64,000 nt of DNA from Acidobacteriota bacterium. Its GTDB lineage: Bacteria > Acidobacteriota > Thermoanaerobaculia > Multivoradales > Multivoraceae. The stretch covers positions 62,001 to 126,000 of the forward strand of contig QQVD01000006.1 in NCBI GenBank assembly GCA_003388555.1, read 5' to 3'. Shown here one piece after another: positions 52,216 through 60,890 of this stretch; positions within the stretch are counted from its first letter, which is position 1; every line of letters begins with the position of its first letter. The notes beneath the pieces were generated by a model. The model saw nothing but the letters and a program-made list of their open reading frames with translations. It made no database searches and was not told the DNA's origin. A program made the translations under genes and the position numbers.

Positions 52216-52509
52216 ATGGACCCGCCCGGGCCGCGACGGACCCACCCTGCGCGGTCCGTCGACTGGGCGGAGATCGTCCTCGACGAGGAGACGCTGCGCC
52301 CGGTGGTGGCCATCGCCACACCGGGGGGGTGGCAGATCGCCTGCTCCGACTGGCAGCAGGCCCGCGACCTGCTCGAGCGGTCGGGCTACCGCCCGGAGAC
52401 CGTCCGCGGTCACCAGCCCGAGCGATGGTCCAGGGTTCGCGAGCCGCTGACCTGCCGCGAGGAGCTCGAGCTCATCCGAGGCAGCGTCGGGATCGGCAGG
52501 GACGACTGA
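52216..52509 (+). CDS. Small hypothetical protein (97 aa)
   Basis: A possible 97-residue protein, starting MDPPGPRRTHPARSVDWAEIV. It is moderately charged and without cysteine-rich or membrane features beyond one Cys and several Trp. I recognise no family. Codon usage is GC3-rich like the neighbours. The frame is open back to 52132, with a GTG at 52165 as an alternative start. It ends 14 bases before the next kinase start, so it could be the first gene of that operon. The lack of an RBS keeps confidence low. Confidence 0.45.
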   Translation: MDPPGPRRTHPARSVDWAEIVLDEETLRPVVAIATPGGWQIACSDWQQARDLLERSGYRPETVRGHQPERWSRVREPLTCREELELIRGSVGIGRDD

Positions 52510-52523
52510 CCGGCGGCGTCGCG

Positions 52524-54236
52524 ATGGCTCCCTGGCTCCTCCTGCTCGGCCTCGTCGTCGCAGCTGCCGCCAGTGTGGTGGCGATCCGCTGTCTAAGGCA
52601 ACTTGGTCACGAGCGCCGGGAGCACCAGCGGACGCGCCTGGAGGCCGACCGTCTCGTCGCGGTCCTCGAGGAAGGCAGGCGTGCGGCGTTCTGGTGTGAT
52701 GGGGACTTCGTATTGCAGTGGACCAACTCGGCCTTCGACCGTTTCGCCGCGGCGAGCCTCGGCGAAGGTGCGAGGCCCCGTTCCCTGCGCCAGATCTTCG
52801 GTGACGGTGCCCGCGACAGGATCGACGACGAGATCCTCGTGGTTGCGGGGCGCGGACGCACCTGGCGCGGCGAGCTCGAGATCGTGGGAGACGGTGGCGA
52901 GACCCGCGTCGTCAGCTGCTACTTCGTGCCGCAGCTCGATGACCGAGGGCAACTCGGCAGTCTCGCCGGAACGCTGGAGGACGTCACCGAAGCGCTTCGG
53001 GTGCGTCGGGATCGCCAACGCCGCTTCGCCTGGCAACATCTGACGGCGACGATCTCCAGGTCGTTCCTCACCGAGACACCCGAGCCGATCGATGTCACTC
53101 TCGGGCGTGCTCTCGAGCGACTGGGCTGGTTCGTCGACGCCGACTGTTGTCGGCTCGATCTGGGCGCCGATGCGACGCATCGGGTGATCCGCTGGCTGCG
53201 CCCCGGGCGCGAGCACCACGACGACCACGGCCGCACCTCGACGAGCCGAGTGCGCGGCCGGCTCGCCCGCGGCCAGATCGTCCGCCACCGCCTGCCTGGG
53301 CGCGGCTCGTCGGGCTCGACGGAGAACGCACCTCTCCCGGCCGACAGCTCCAGCGTCACCGTGCCGCTGCGCCTCGGGCGAGAGATCCTGGGACTGCTCG
53401 AAGTCGTGCGCCACGGTCGTGAGCTGGAGCTCTCCGAACGCGATCTCGTCGATCTCGAGGTGCTGGCACACCTGCTCAGTGACGCCATCGCCCGCCATCG
53501 CACTCTCGACCGCCTCGCGGAACGCGAAGCGCAGCTGCGGCAGGCGCAGAAAATGGAGTCTGTCGGCCAGCTCGCCGGCGGCATCGCGCACGACTTCAAC
53601 AACCTGCTGACGGTGATCAAGGGGTTCTCCGCAGACGTCCTGTCCCGGGCGGACCTCGACCCGGAGACTCGCTCGGACCTGCGCGACATCGAGACGGCGG
53701 CCGATCGGGGGGCCGAGCTCGTCCAGCAGCTGCTGGCGTTCAGTCGCGGTCAACAGACGGCGCCGACCGCCTGCGATCTGAACCAGGTCGTCCTGCGTAT
53801 CGCCGCGATCCTGCGACGGTCCCTGGGGCGATCCATCGAGGTGGCGACCGAGTGTGCCTCGCCCCTCGGCGCGGTCCATGCCGATCCCCATCAGCTCGAG
53901 CAGGTGCTCGTCAATCTGGTGCTGAACGCACGTGACGCGATGCCTGAGGGGCGCGGCACGATCGTGATCCGAACCGTTCGCGGTGAACGCGACGACCGCG
54001 TCGGGCTCCAGGTCGAGGACGACGGCAGCGGCATGCCGCCGGAGATCCTGGCTCGCGTCTTCGACCCCTTCTTCACCACCAAGGAGCCCGGTTCGGGCAC
54101 CGGCCTCGGGCTGTCGACCGTGCACGGCATCGTCGCCCAGGCCGGCGGCACCATCGACGTCAGCAGCGAGGTCGGCAGTGGCACGACCTTCACCGTCTGG
54201 TTGCCCGCGATGGACGTCGCGGCGGTGGGCACGTGA
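52524..54236 (+). CDS. Sensor histidine kinase with PAS and GAF-like domains
   Basis: A 570-residue kinase anchored by one N-terminal helix (about residues 2-21). A PAS-like domain (40-155, ending TLEDVTEALRVRRDRQ) precedes a GAF-like domain (165-330). HisKA follows, with His356 in GGIAHDFNNLLTVIKGF, then the HATPase with NLVLNARDAMP, VEDDGSGMPPE and GTGLGLSTVHG. It has no receiver, so it is a simple sensor kinase. The stop overlaps the GTG of the next gene (GTGA at 54233), an exported PepX_C-type protein. That makes it odd for a kinase to be coupled to an enzyme rather than a regulator. Confidence 0.88.
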   Translation: MAPWLLLLGLVVAAAASVVAIRCLRQLGHERREHQRTRLEADRLVAVLEEGRRAAFWCDGDFVLQWTNSAFDRFAAASLGEGARPRSLRQIFGDGARDRIDDEILVVAGRGRTWRGELEIVGDGGETRVVSCYFVPQLDDRGQLGSLAGTLEDVTEALRVRRDRQRRFAWQHLTATISRSFLTETPEPIDVTLGRALERLGWFVDADCCRLDLGADATHRVIRWLRPGREHHDDHGRTSTSRVRGRLARGQIVRHRLPGRGSSGSTENAPLPADSSSVTVPLRLGREILGLLEVVRHGRELELSERDLVDLEVLAHLLSDAIARHRTLDRLAEREAQLRQAQKMESVGQLAGGIAHDFNNLLTVIKGFSADVLSRADLDPETRSDLRDIETAADRGAELVQQLLAFSRGQQTAPTACDLNQVVLRIAAILRRSLGRSIEVATECASPLGAVHADPHQLEQVLVNLVLNARDAMPEGRGTIVIRTVRGERDDRVGLQVEDDGSGMPPEILARVFDPFFTTKEPGSGTGLGLSTVHGIVAQAGGTIDVSSEVGSGTTFTVWLPAMDVAAVGT

Positions 54237-55948
54237 GCTCTCCGTCGCGCCGTGGCCTCACGGCGGCGGGCACCGCGCTCTGCGCCCTGCTGACCGCGGG
54301 GTTGTGCGTGGCACAGCCGGACGGTGCCGGCGCACCGCCGGACCTGGTGGCGTTCCCGCCGGCGCCCGACGTCGCCCCCGGCTGGACCGTCCTGCTGCGT
54401 CTGCCGGCTGCCGGTCGCGAGCGCTCGGTGGCCGAGCGCTGGGCCCGACGCGGCGTCGCCGTCTTCGTCCAGACCCCGGCCTCTCCGCCGACAGCTGCCA
54501 ACGCCGGCGACTGGCTGCCGAGCGAGATCGCGGCGCGGCGGCGGGCCCTGCGCTGGCTCGCCGCCGGTGAAGCGTCGGGCGCCGGACCGAGAGTGGCGGA
54601 GATCGCGGTCGGCAGCGCCGCCGCGGCGACCCTGGCCTCCAGCGGCGAAAAAAACGCGTCGACGCCGGACGCCATCGTCTGGATCGATCCTCCCGCCACC
54701 CTCGGCGAGCTCTTCTTCGCCGGCGGTCTCTACCGGGTCGCCGAGCGTGGAGCGGTCCGTGCCGCCAGGACCGGCGTGGCGCTCGACCAGCTGACGATCG
54801 CGTCGGATCTGGACCCGACGCTCGGGCACCCCCTCGATGCCCGCTACGAGACGGCGCCACGCAACCTCTGGCTCAGCGGCTGGTTCAGGCCGCATGCCCG
54901 CTCCACGGTGGCGCTCTGGCGCAGTCGCCGGGAGGCGAACGCGAGACCCGGCGCGCATGAGCTGCACCTCGGCGCCTGGACCGGCGGCGACGACGTCAGC
55001 GCGCTCGATCTCGCTGGCGGCGACGCGCTGCTCGACCATGCCTTCGAGTGGGTGGTCGGGCCGACCGCCGAGCCCGAAGCCGGGTCCGGGTCCGTATCGG
55101 AAACGGCCGACGCTGATCGCCGCGCCGAGGCGACGGGGTCGTCGGCCGGCGTCGTCGTTCCGTCGCCCGCGGCGCCTCCGGCAGTGCGCTACGAGCACCT
55201 GCGGGCGCAGGTCTCCACCGCCGGACCGGCCGAGCGGGGCTGGCGGTCGGCCGACGAGTGGCCGCCGGCGTGCTTGCGCTGCTCGGAGCAGCGCTGGCAC
55301 CTGCGCGCTGGCGGAGGTCTGACCACCGAGCCGCCGGGCCCCGAGGCGCCGACCAGCTACCGCTTCGATCCGAGCCGGCCGGTGTTCACCATCGGTGGGG
55401 CCCACTGGAGCGTCGACACCCTCGCCGACGGGCAGGTGCTGGAGGAGTATCCGATCGAGCCGCTCGAGCACGGCCCCCTGGATCAACGCAGGGTCGGAGA
55501 ACGACCCGACTACCTGCGTTTCCGCGGCGAGGCGCTCGCCCGACCGCTCCACCTGCGCGGCAGTCCCCGCGTCGAGCTCTGGGTCGCCAGCGACGCCCCC
55601 GACACCGCCTTCGTCGTGCAGCTGGTGGACGTGCATCCGGACGGCTACCAGGCGCTGCTGCTCGAGACCGCGCTGGCAACCCGCCACCGCGACGATCCCG
55701 GTCCAAGCGAGTTGAGCTACGGTGTGCCGGAGCGGCTCGACGTCGAGCTCGGCCCGATCTCGGCCACCCTGCCGGCCGGCCATCGAATCGCCCTGCACGT
55801 CACCTCGAGCAGCTGGCCGGCCTACGAGGTGCACCCGAACACCCACTGGGAGGATGCCTCGGCACCGCCGCGCCCCGCCTTCCAGACCGTCTACCACGAC
55901 CGACAGCACGCCAGCGTGCTGATCCTGCCGCGCACCGAGGAGCCATGA
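54233..55948 (+). CDS. CocE/NonD-like protein with PepX_C domain and altered hydrolase core
   Basis: A 571-residue exported protein. It has a signal peptide (about residues 1-27) and a short, diverged alpha/beta hydrolase-like middle. The C-terminal beta-sandwich (residues 380-560) is of the X-Pro dipeptidyl peptidase/CocE type, recognisable from DQRRVGERPDYLRFRG, YQALLLETALATR and RIALHVTSSSWPAYEVHPNT. The nucleophile elbow expected as GxSYxG reads AVGSAAAATLA at 125-135, with Ala129 where Ser is expected. An acidic/serine-rich low-complexity insertion follows near 281-310. It may be a binding protein derived from a peptidase. It lies between a kinase and an amine oxidase, sharing four-base overlaps with both. 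Confidence 0.75.
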   Translation: MSSPSRRGLTAAGTALCALLTAGLCVAQPDGAGAPPDLVAFPPAPDVAPGWTVLLRLPAAGRERSVAERWARRGVAVFVQTPASPPTAANAGDWLPSEIAARRRALRWLAAGEASGAGPRVAEIAVGSAAAATLASSGEKNASTPDAIVWIDPPATLGELFFAGGLYRVAERGAVRAARTGVALDQLTIASDLDPTLGHPLDARYETAPRNLWLSGWFRPHARSTVALWRSRREANARPGAHELHLGAWTGGDDVSALDLAGGDALLDHAFEWVVGPTAEPEAGSGSVSETADADRRAEATGSSAGVVVPSPAAPPAVRYEHLRAQVSTAGPAERGWRSADEWPPACLRCSEQRWHLRAGGGLTTEPPGPEAPTSYRFDPSRPVFTIGGAHWSVDTLADGQVLEEYPIEPLEHGPLDQRRVGERPDYLRFRGEALARPLHLRGSPRVELWVASDAPDTAFVVQLVDVHPDGYQALLLETALATRHRDDPGPSELSYGVPERLDVELGPISATLPAGHRIALHVTSSSWPAYEVHPNTHWEDASAPPRPAFQTVYHDRQHASVLILPRTEEP

Positions 55949-57159
55949 GCCACTCGAAGCACTGGGACGCCATCGTCATCGGACTCGGAGTCGTCGGATC
56001 CTCGGCGCTCGCCGAGCTGGCCCGCTCGGGCCTCGAGGTCCTCGGTCTCGACCGTTGGAGCCCGCCGCATCCCCAGGGATCCAGCGGCGGCGGCGACACC
56101 AGGATCATCCGCCTGGCCTACGCCGAGGACGACGCCTACCTCCCCCTGCTCGAGCTCTCCTACCACCAGTGGCGAGAACTGGCGGCCGGGCGCCGCGAGG
56201 CGATCCTCGAGCGCTGCGGATGCCTCACCATCGGCCCCACCGACGGCGAGCTGATCGCGGGCATCGACCAGACGGCCGAGCGACACGGTCTGGCGGTCGA
56301 GCGCCTCGGCGCCGACGAGATCGCCAGCCGTTTTCCCCTCTTCCGACCCGGCGGGGACTTCGTCGGCCGACTCGACCCCGCCGCCGGCTTCCTGCGTGTC
56401 GACCCGGCGCTGAAGTCCCTGCTGGCGCGCGCCGTCGGCGCCGGTGCCGAGGTCCAGGGTGGAGTCGTCGTCGACGGATGGGAGCGTGGCGAGGACGGCG
56501 CCTTGACGGTGCGTGCCGGCGACCGCAGCTTCCACGCCGACCGCCTGGTGGTGGCGGCGGGAGCCTGGATGCCGCGACTGCTGGAGCCGCTCGCCGCGCA
56601 CCTGGACGTGCGCCGCCAACCCGTCTTCTGGTTCGAGCCCGGAGCGGCGGCAGGCGCCGAAGCGCTCGCCCCCGATCGCATGCCGACCTTCATCTGGGAG
56701 CACGAGCCGCGGCGCTTCGTCTACGGCTTCCCGATCAGGCCGCGCGGCCTGAAGATCGCGATCCACCACGAGGGCGAGGCGACCACCGCCGACTCCGTCG
56801 ACCGCGAGCTGCGAGACGCCGACGTCGAGCGGGTGCTCGAGATCACCGAGAGGCACATGCCTGGCGGCTACGGCGCGCTGCGGCACGCCGACGTCTGTCT
56901 CTACACCAACACCCCCGACGGCCACTTCGTGATCGATCGTCATCCCGAGGTCCCGGAGATCGCCTTCGCCAGCGCCTGCTCGGGTCACGGCTTCAAGCTG
57001 GCGCCGGCGGTCGGTGCGGCGCTCGCCGACCTGACCCTCGGTCGCGACTGCCGGATCCCACTCGGCGACTTCTCGCTGGCGCGCCTCACGGCCGACAGCG
57101 ACCGCTCTCCGCGACGCATCCGCGGCGGATCGCGCGACTTCCGCGGCGAGTCGCGCTGA
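55945..57159 (+). CDS. FAD-dependent N-methyl-L-amino acid oxidase (SolA / monomeric sarcosine oxidase type)
   Basis: A 404-residue flavoenzyme that oxidises N-methyl amino acids such as N-methyltryptophan or sarcosine, producing formaldehyde and hydrogen peroxide. The FAD-binding Rossmann motif is IVIGLGVVGSSALAELARSG. GDTRIIRLAYAEDDAYLPL and SGHGFKLAPAVG match the family. The covalent-flavin cysteine appears as Cys318 in VCLYTNTPDGHFVIDRHP, where MSOX and SolA have the same Cys-x-Tyr-Thr-x-Thr-Pro-Asp block. ATG at 55945 overlaps the preceding stop (ATGA). The C-terminal tail after 375 is Arg-rich and not part of the family. Linked to the kinase and PepX_C-type genes by overlaps. Confidence 0.88.
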   Translation: MSHSKHWDAIVIGLGVVGSSALAELARSGLEVLGLDRWSPPHPQGSSGGGDTRIIRLAYAEDDAYLPLLELSYHQWRELAAGRREAILERCGCLTIGPTDGELIAGIDQTAERHGLAVERLGADEIASRFPLFRPGGDFVGRLDPAAGFLRVDPALKSLLARAVGAGAEVQGGVVVDGWERGEDGALTVRAGDRSFHADRLVVAAGAWMPRLLEPLAAHLDVRRQPVFWFEPGAAAGAEALAPDRMPTFIWEHEPRRFVYGFPIRPRGLKIAIHHEGEATTADSVDRELRDADVERVLEITERHMPGGYGALRHADVCLYTNTPDGHFVIDRHPEVPEIAFASACSGHGFKLAPAVGAALADLTLGRDCRIPLGDFSLARLTADSDRSPRRIRGGSRDFRGESR

Positions 57160-57237
57160 CGCCGGACCTCCGACCGAGCCCTCCTTCGAACCCCCGACCC
57201 GTCTCCCATCGACCACGGCCGCTTCGAGGAAATCAGC

Positions 57238-59436
57238 ATGCCCGCCGATCTCGCCACAGCCCCCACCGCATCGGTCTCCCGACAGGCTCGAGCCAGGCCG
57301 ACGGGCCTCTGGCCGACCGCCGCCGCGATCTGCCTGGCGGCGAGCGCGAACGCCGCCGCGCAGGACGACCGCCGCCCCTTCCGCGCCGAGGACCTGGTGA
57401 CGGCGAACCGCCTCTCGTCGACCACCGTCTCGCCGGTCGGCGACCGCGCGGTCTACGTCCTGCGCACGACCGATCTCGAGGCGAACCGCGGCCGCACCGA
57501 TCTCTGGCTCGTCGACCTCTCGCAGTCTCTGCAGCCACCGCGACCGCTCACCCACCACGAGGCCTCGGACTTCGAGCCGGTCTGGGCTCCCGACGGTCGC
57601 GGCCTCTACTTCCTGTCGACACGATCGGGCAGCTCGCAGGTCTGGCACCTCGATCTCGACGGCGGCGAGGCGCGCCAGATCACCGACCTCCCGCTCGATG
57701 TCGCCAACCTGCGCCTCGGCCCCGACGGTGAGAACCTGGCCTTCTCGATGGAGGTGTTCCCGGACTGCGCCGATCTGCGCTGCACCACCGATCGCCTCGA
57801 GCACCGACGGGCCAGCGGTGAGAGCGGCGTCGTCTATGACCAGCTCTTCGTCCGCCACTGGGACGGCTGGAAGGACGGCCGGCGTTCGCATCTCTTCACC
57901 CTGCGGCTCGACGAGCAGCTCGCCGGCACCACGCCGCAACCCGTGGACCTCATGGCCGGCCTCGATGCCGACGCCCCCTCGAAACCGTTCGGCGGCCGCG
58001 AGGAGTACTGCTTCACGCCGGACGGCGAATCGGTGGTGTTCACCGCGCGCGCGGCGCCCGACGCCAGCGGCTCGGCGGAAGCCTGGTCGACCAACTTCGA
58101 TCTCTGGATCGCCCCCGTCGACGGCAGCGAGCCACCGCGGAACCTGACGCCGACGAACCCCGCCTGGGACACGCAGCCCCAGTTCTCACCCGCCGGCGAC
58201 GCCCTCTACTACCTGGCGATGCAGCGGCCGGGCTACGAATCGGATCGCCTGGCGCTGATGAGACTGGCCTGGCCCTCGGGCCAGAAAGCCGCTGCCGCCG
58301 CGATCGAGATCGCGCCCGGGTGGGACCGCTCGATCGGCGGTTTCGAGATCGCCGCCGACGGAAGCACCGTCTTCGCCACCGCCGGCGACGTCGGCGAGAC
58401 GGGCCTGTTCGCGATCGATGCCTCGACCGGCGCTGTGCGCCGGGTGCTCGAGCACGGCAGTGGAACGGTACGGGCGATCGCGGCGACCGCGGACCGTCTC
58501 CTCTTCGAGCACCAGGACCTGGCACGGCCCGGTGACCTGTGGAGTCTCTCGTTGGCCGAGGTCGCCACGCAGGACGCGCCGCGAACGGTCGAATCGGCCC
58601 GCCGCCACACCGAGGTCAACCGCGAGCTCGAGGCGGCGATCGCCTGGGGCGACTGGGACCAGTTCTCCTTCGCGGGGTGGAACGACGAGTCGGTGCACGG
58701 CTACGTCGTCTGGCCCACCGTGGGCAAACGTCCCGCCTCGGGTTGGCCGGTGGCCTTCATCGTGCACGGCGGGCCGCAGGGCAGCTCTTCCAACAACTTC
58801 CACTACCGCTGGAACCCGCAGACCTACGTCGGCGCCGGCTACGCGGTGGTGATGATCGACTTCCACGGCTCGACCGGATACGGCCAGGCGTTCACCGACT
58901 CGATCCGCGACGACTGGGGAGGCAAGCCGCTCGAGGACCTGCAGAAGGGCCTGGCCGCGGCGCTGCAGCGCTACGACTTCCTCGATGGGGAGAGAGTCTG
59001 CGCCCTCGGCGCCAGCTACGGCGGCTACATGATGAACTGGATCGCCGGGAACTGGCCGGATCGCTTCCGCTGCCTGGTCAACCACGACGGCCTGTTCGAC
59101 AACCGCAGCATGTACTTCGCCACCGAGGAGTTGTGGTTTCCCGAGTGGGACCACCACGGCGGCTACCTGGACAATCCCGACGGGCACGAGAAGCACAACC
59201 CGGTGAACTTCGCCGATCGCTGGAAGACGCCGATGCTGGTGGTGCACGGCGAGCTCGACTACAGGGTGCCGATCACTCAGGGCCTGGCGACGTTCACCGC
59301 CCTGCAGCGGCGTGGGATCCCCTCGAGACTGCTCTACTTCCCCGACGAGAACCACTGGGTGCTGAAGCCGAAGAACTCGCTGCAGTGGCACCGCGAGGTC
59401 GAGCGCTGGCTCGGCGAGTGGCTGGGGCGTCGCTGA
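57238..59436 (+). CDS. S9-family prolyl-oligopeptidase-type peptidase
   Basis: A 732-residue peptidase with a signal-like hydrophobic stretch at about 20-41 and a beta-propeller to about 430. A catalytic domain follows with Ser593 in LGASYGGYMMNW, Asp674 in GELDYRVP and His706 in PDENHWVLKP. FVNHDGLFDNRSMYFATEELW-like sequence after the elbow resembles DPP/acyl-peptide hydrolase members. It is the third S9 peptidase in the window. It starts 78 bases after the oxidase stop with no clear RBS, and lies on the same strand. Confidence 0.9.
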   Translation: MPADLATAPTASVSRQARARPTGLWPTAAAICLAASANAAAQDDRRPFRAEDLVTANRLSSTTVSPVGDRAVYVLRTTDLEANRGRTDLWLVDLSQSLQPPRPLTHHEASDFEPVWAPDGRGLYFLSTRSGSSQVWHLDLDGGEARQITDLPLDVANLRLGPDGENLAFSMEVFPDCADLRCTTDRLEHRRASGESGVVYDQLFVRHWDGWKDGRRSHLFTLRLDEQLAGTTPQPVDLMAGLDADAPSKPFGGREEYCFTPDGESVVFTARAAPDASGSAEAWSTNFDLWIAPVDGSEPPRNLTPTNPAWDTQPQFSPAGDALYYLAMQRPGYESDRLALMRLAWPSGQKAAAAAIEIAPGWDRSIGGFEIAADGSTVFATAGDVGETGLFAIDASTGAVRRVLEHGSGTVRAIAATADRLLFEHQDLARPGDLWSLSLAEVATQDAPRTVESARRHTEVNRELEAAIAWGDWDQFSFAGWNDESVHGYVVWPTVGKRPASGWPVAFIVHGGPQGSSSNNFHYRWNPQTYVGAGYAVVMIDFHGSTGYGQAFTDSIRDDWGGKPLEDLQKGLAAALQRYDFLDGERVCALGASYGGYMMNWIAGNWPDRFRCLVNHDGLFDNRSMYFATEELWFPEWDHHGGYLDNPDGHEKHNPVNFADRWKTPMLVVHGELDYRVPITQGLATFTALQRRGIPSRLLYFPDENHWVLKPKNSLQWHREVERWLGEWLGRR

Positions 59437-59495
59437 GCCGGAGAGTGGCGGGCTGAGGCCCGGGAGCCGGCGGCGCTCTGCTACTGTGCCGGCCC

Positions 59496-60890
59496 ATGCA
59501 GTACGGCTTCGTTCTCGACCAGGAGGCCTGCATCGGCTGCCATGCGTGCACGGTGGGATGCAAGGCGGAGAACGACGTTCCGCTGGGCTCCTTCCGCACC
59601 TGGGTGAAGTGGATCGAGCACGGCTCGTTCCCCGACACGCGTCGCTCCGCTGCGGTCCTGCGCTGCAACCACTGCGCCGATGCGCCCTGCGTCGCGATCT
59701 GCCCGACCGGAGCGCTGCGCAAGCGCCCCGACGGCATCGTCGACCTCGACGCCGAGCGCTGCATCGGCTGCGCCTCGTGCCTGCAGGCGTGCCCCTACGA
59801 CGCGATCTACATCGACGATGCCGAAGGCACCGCGGCGAAGTGCCACTTCTGCGCCCACCGGATCGAGGTCGGCCTGGCACCGGCTTGCGTCAGCGTCTGC
59901 CCCGAACAGGCGATCAAGGTGGTCGACTTCGACGATCCGGCGACGGTCGCCCTGCTCGACGAACGCGGCGCGGTGGCGCGCAAGCCGGAGCGCGGCACCC
60001 TGCCGCGCACCCTCTACCTCGGCGCCGATCCGGCGACCCTCGATCCGCTGGCGGTCGACGGCACCCGCACCCTCAGCCACGCCTCGGTGCCCGACCCGCT
60101 GCCGGCGCCGGGCAACGCCGAGGCGCGTTCGGTCTACGACGTGCCGAGACCGCGGCGCTGGGGCGGCAAGATCGCCGCCTATCTGGTGACCAAAGCAGGC
60201 GCGGCAGGCGCGTTGCTGCTGGCGGCCTCGAGCGCGCTGCCGCCGCTGAGCGCGCGGCCCGAGTTCGCCAGCCTCGATCCGCGCTGGCTCGGCCTGCTCT
60301 CGCTGGTTCTGCTCGCCGCCACCGGGGTGCTGCTCATCGCCGACCTGCACAAGCCGGCACGCTTCTTCTACCTGCTGACGATGCCGAACACCGGCTCGTG
60401 GCTGGTCAGGGGCGCCTGGGTACTGGCGCTGCACGGTGCGATCGCGCTGGCGTGGACGCTCGGGCTCTCCCACCCGGTGCTGGCCGCGCTCAGCGTTCCG
60501 AGCGCCCTGATGACCGCGATCTACACCGCCTTCCTGTTCCGTCAGGCGCGCGGTCGTGAGATGTGGTGCGAGGACCGCCTGCTGCCGTGGACCCTCGGGC
60601 TGCAGGCGGTGGCGGCGATGGCGGCGATCGCCTGGTGCTTCGGTATCGACGGCGGATGGGTGCTGGCGGCGCTGATCGCCTACCTCGCGGTCGTCGGCCT
60701 CGATGCGCTGCTGCCGGGCACGACGCGGGCGGCGCGCCGCGGCCACGAGCTGATGATCCGCCATCCGGCGTTCGCCGCCGGAGTGGCGCTGGCTCTCGGC
60801 GCCCTCTTCCTGGCACCACTGGTCTTCGTCGCCTTCCTCTGCCTGGACTGGGCCTACGTGCACGCCGGCCAGGAGGTGCCGCTGTCGTGA
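59496..60890 (+). CDS. Fused FeS (DmsB-like) and NrfD/DmsC-type membrane subunit of a molybdoenzyme
   Basis: A 464-residue fusion of two electron-transfer subunits. Residues 1-190 are a four-cluster ferredoxin of the DmsB/PsrB type, with CIGCHACTVGCKAEN, CNHCADAPCVAICPTGAL, CIGCASCLQACPYDA and CHFCAHRIEVGLAPACVSVCP. Residues 220-460 form about eight membrane helices of an NrfD/DmsC-like quinone-interacting subunit, including LHKPARFFYLLTMPNTGSW. In most such complexes these are separate proteins. The start MQYGFVLDQEACIGC begins at the first cluster, so no signal precedes the FeS part. It overlaps the catalytic subunit gene (GTGA at 60887). Confidence 0.9.
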   Translation: MQYGFVLDQEACIGCHACTVGCKAENDVPLGSFRTWVKWIEHGSFPDTRRSAAVLRCNHCADAPCVAICPTGALRKRPDGIVDLDAERCIGCASCLQACPYDAIYIDDAEGTAAKCHFCAHRIEVGLAPACVSVCPEQAIKVVDFDDPATVALLDERGAVARKPERGTLPRTLYLGADPATLDPLAVDGTRTLSHASVPDPLPAPGNAEARSVYDVPRPRRWGGKIAAYLVTKAGAAGALLLAASSALPPLSARPEFASLDPRWLGLLSLVLLAATGVLLIADLHKPARFFYLLTMPNTGSWLVRGAWVLALHGAIALAWTLGLSHPVLAALSVPSALMTAIYTAFLFRQARGREMWCEDRLLPWTLGLQAVAAMAAIAWCFGIDGGWVLAALIAYLAVVGLDALLPGTTRAARRGHELMIRHPAFAAGVALALGALFLAPLVFVAFLCLDWAYVHAGQEVPLS

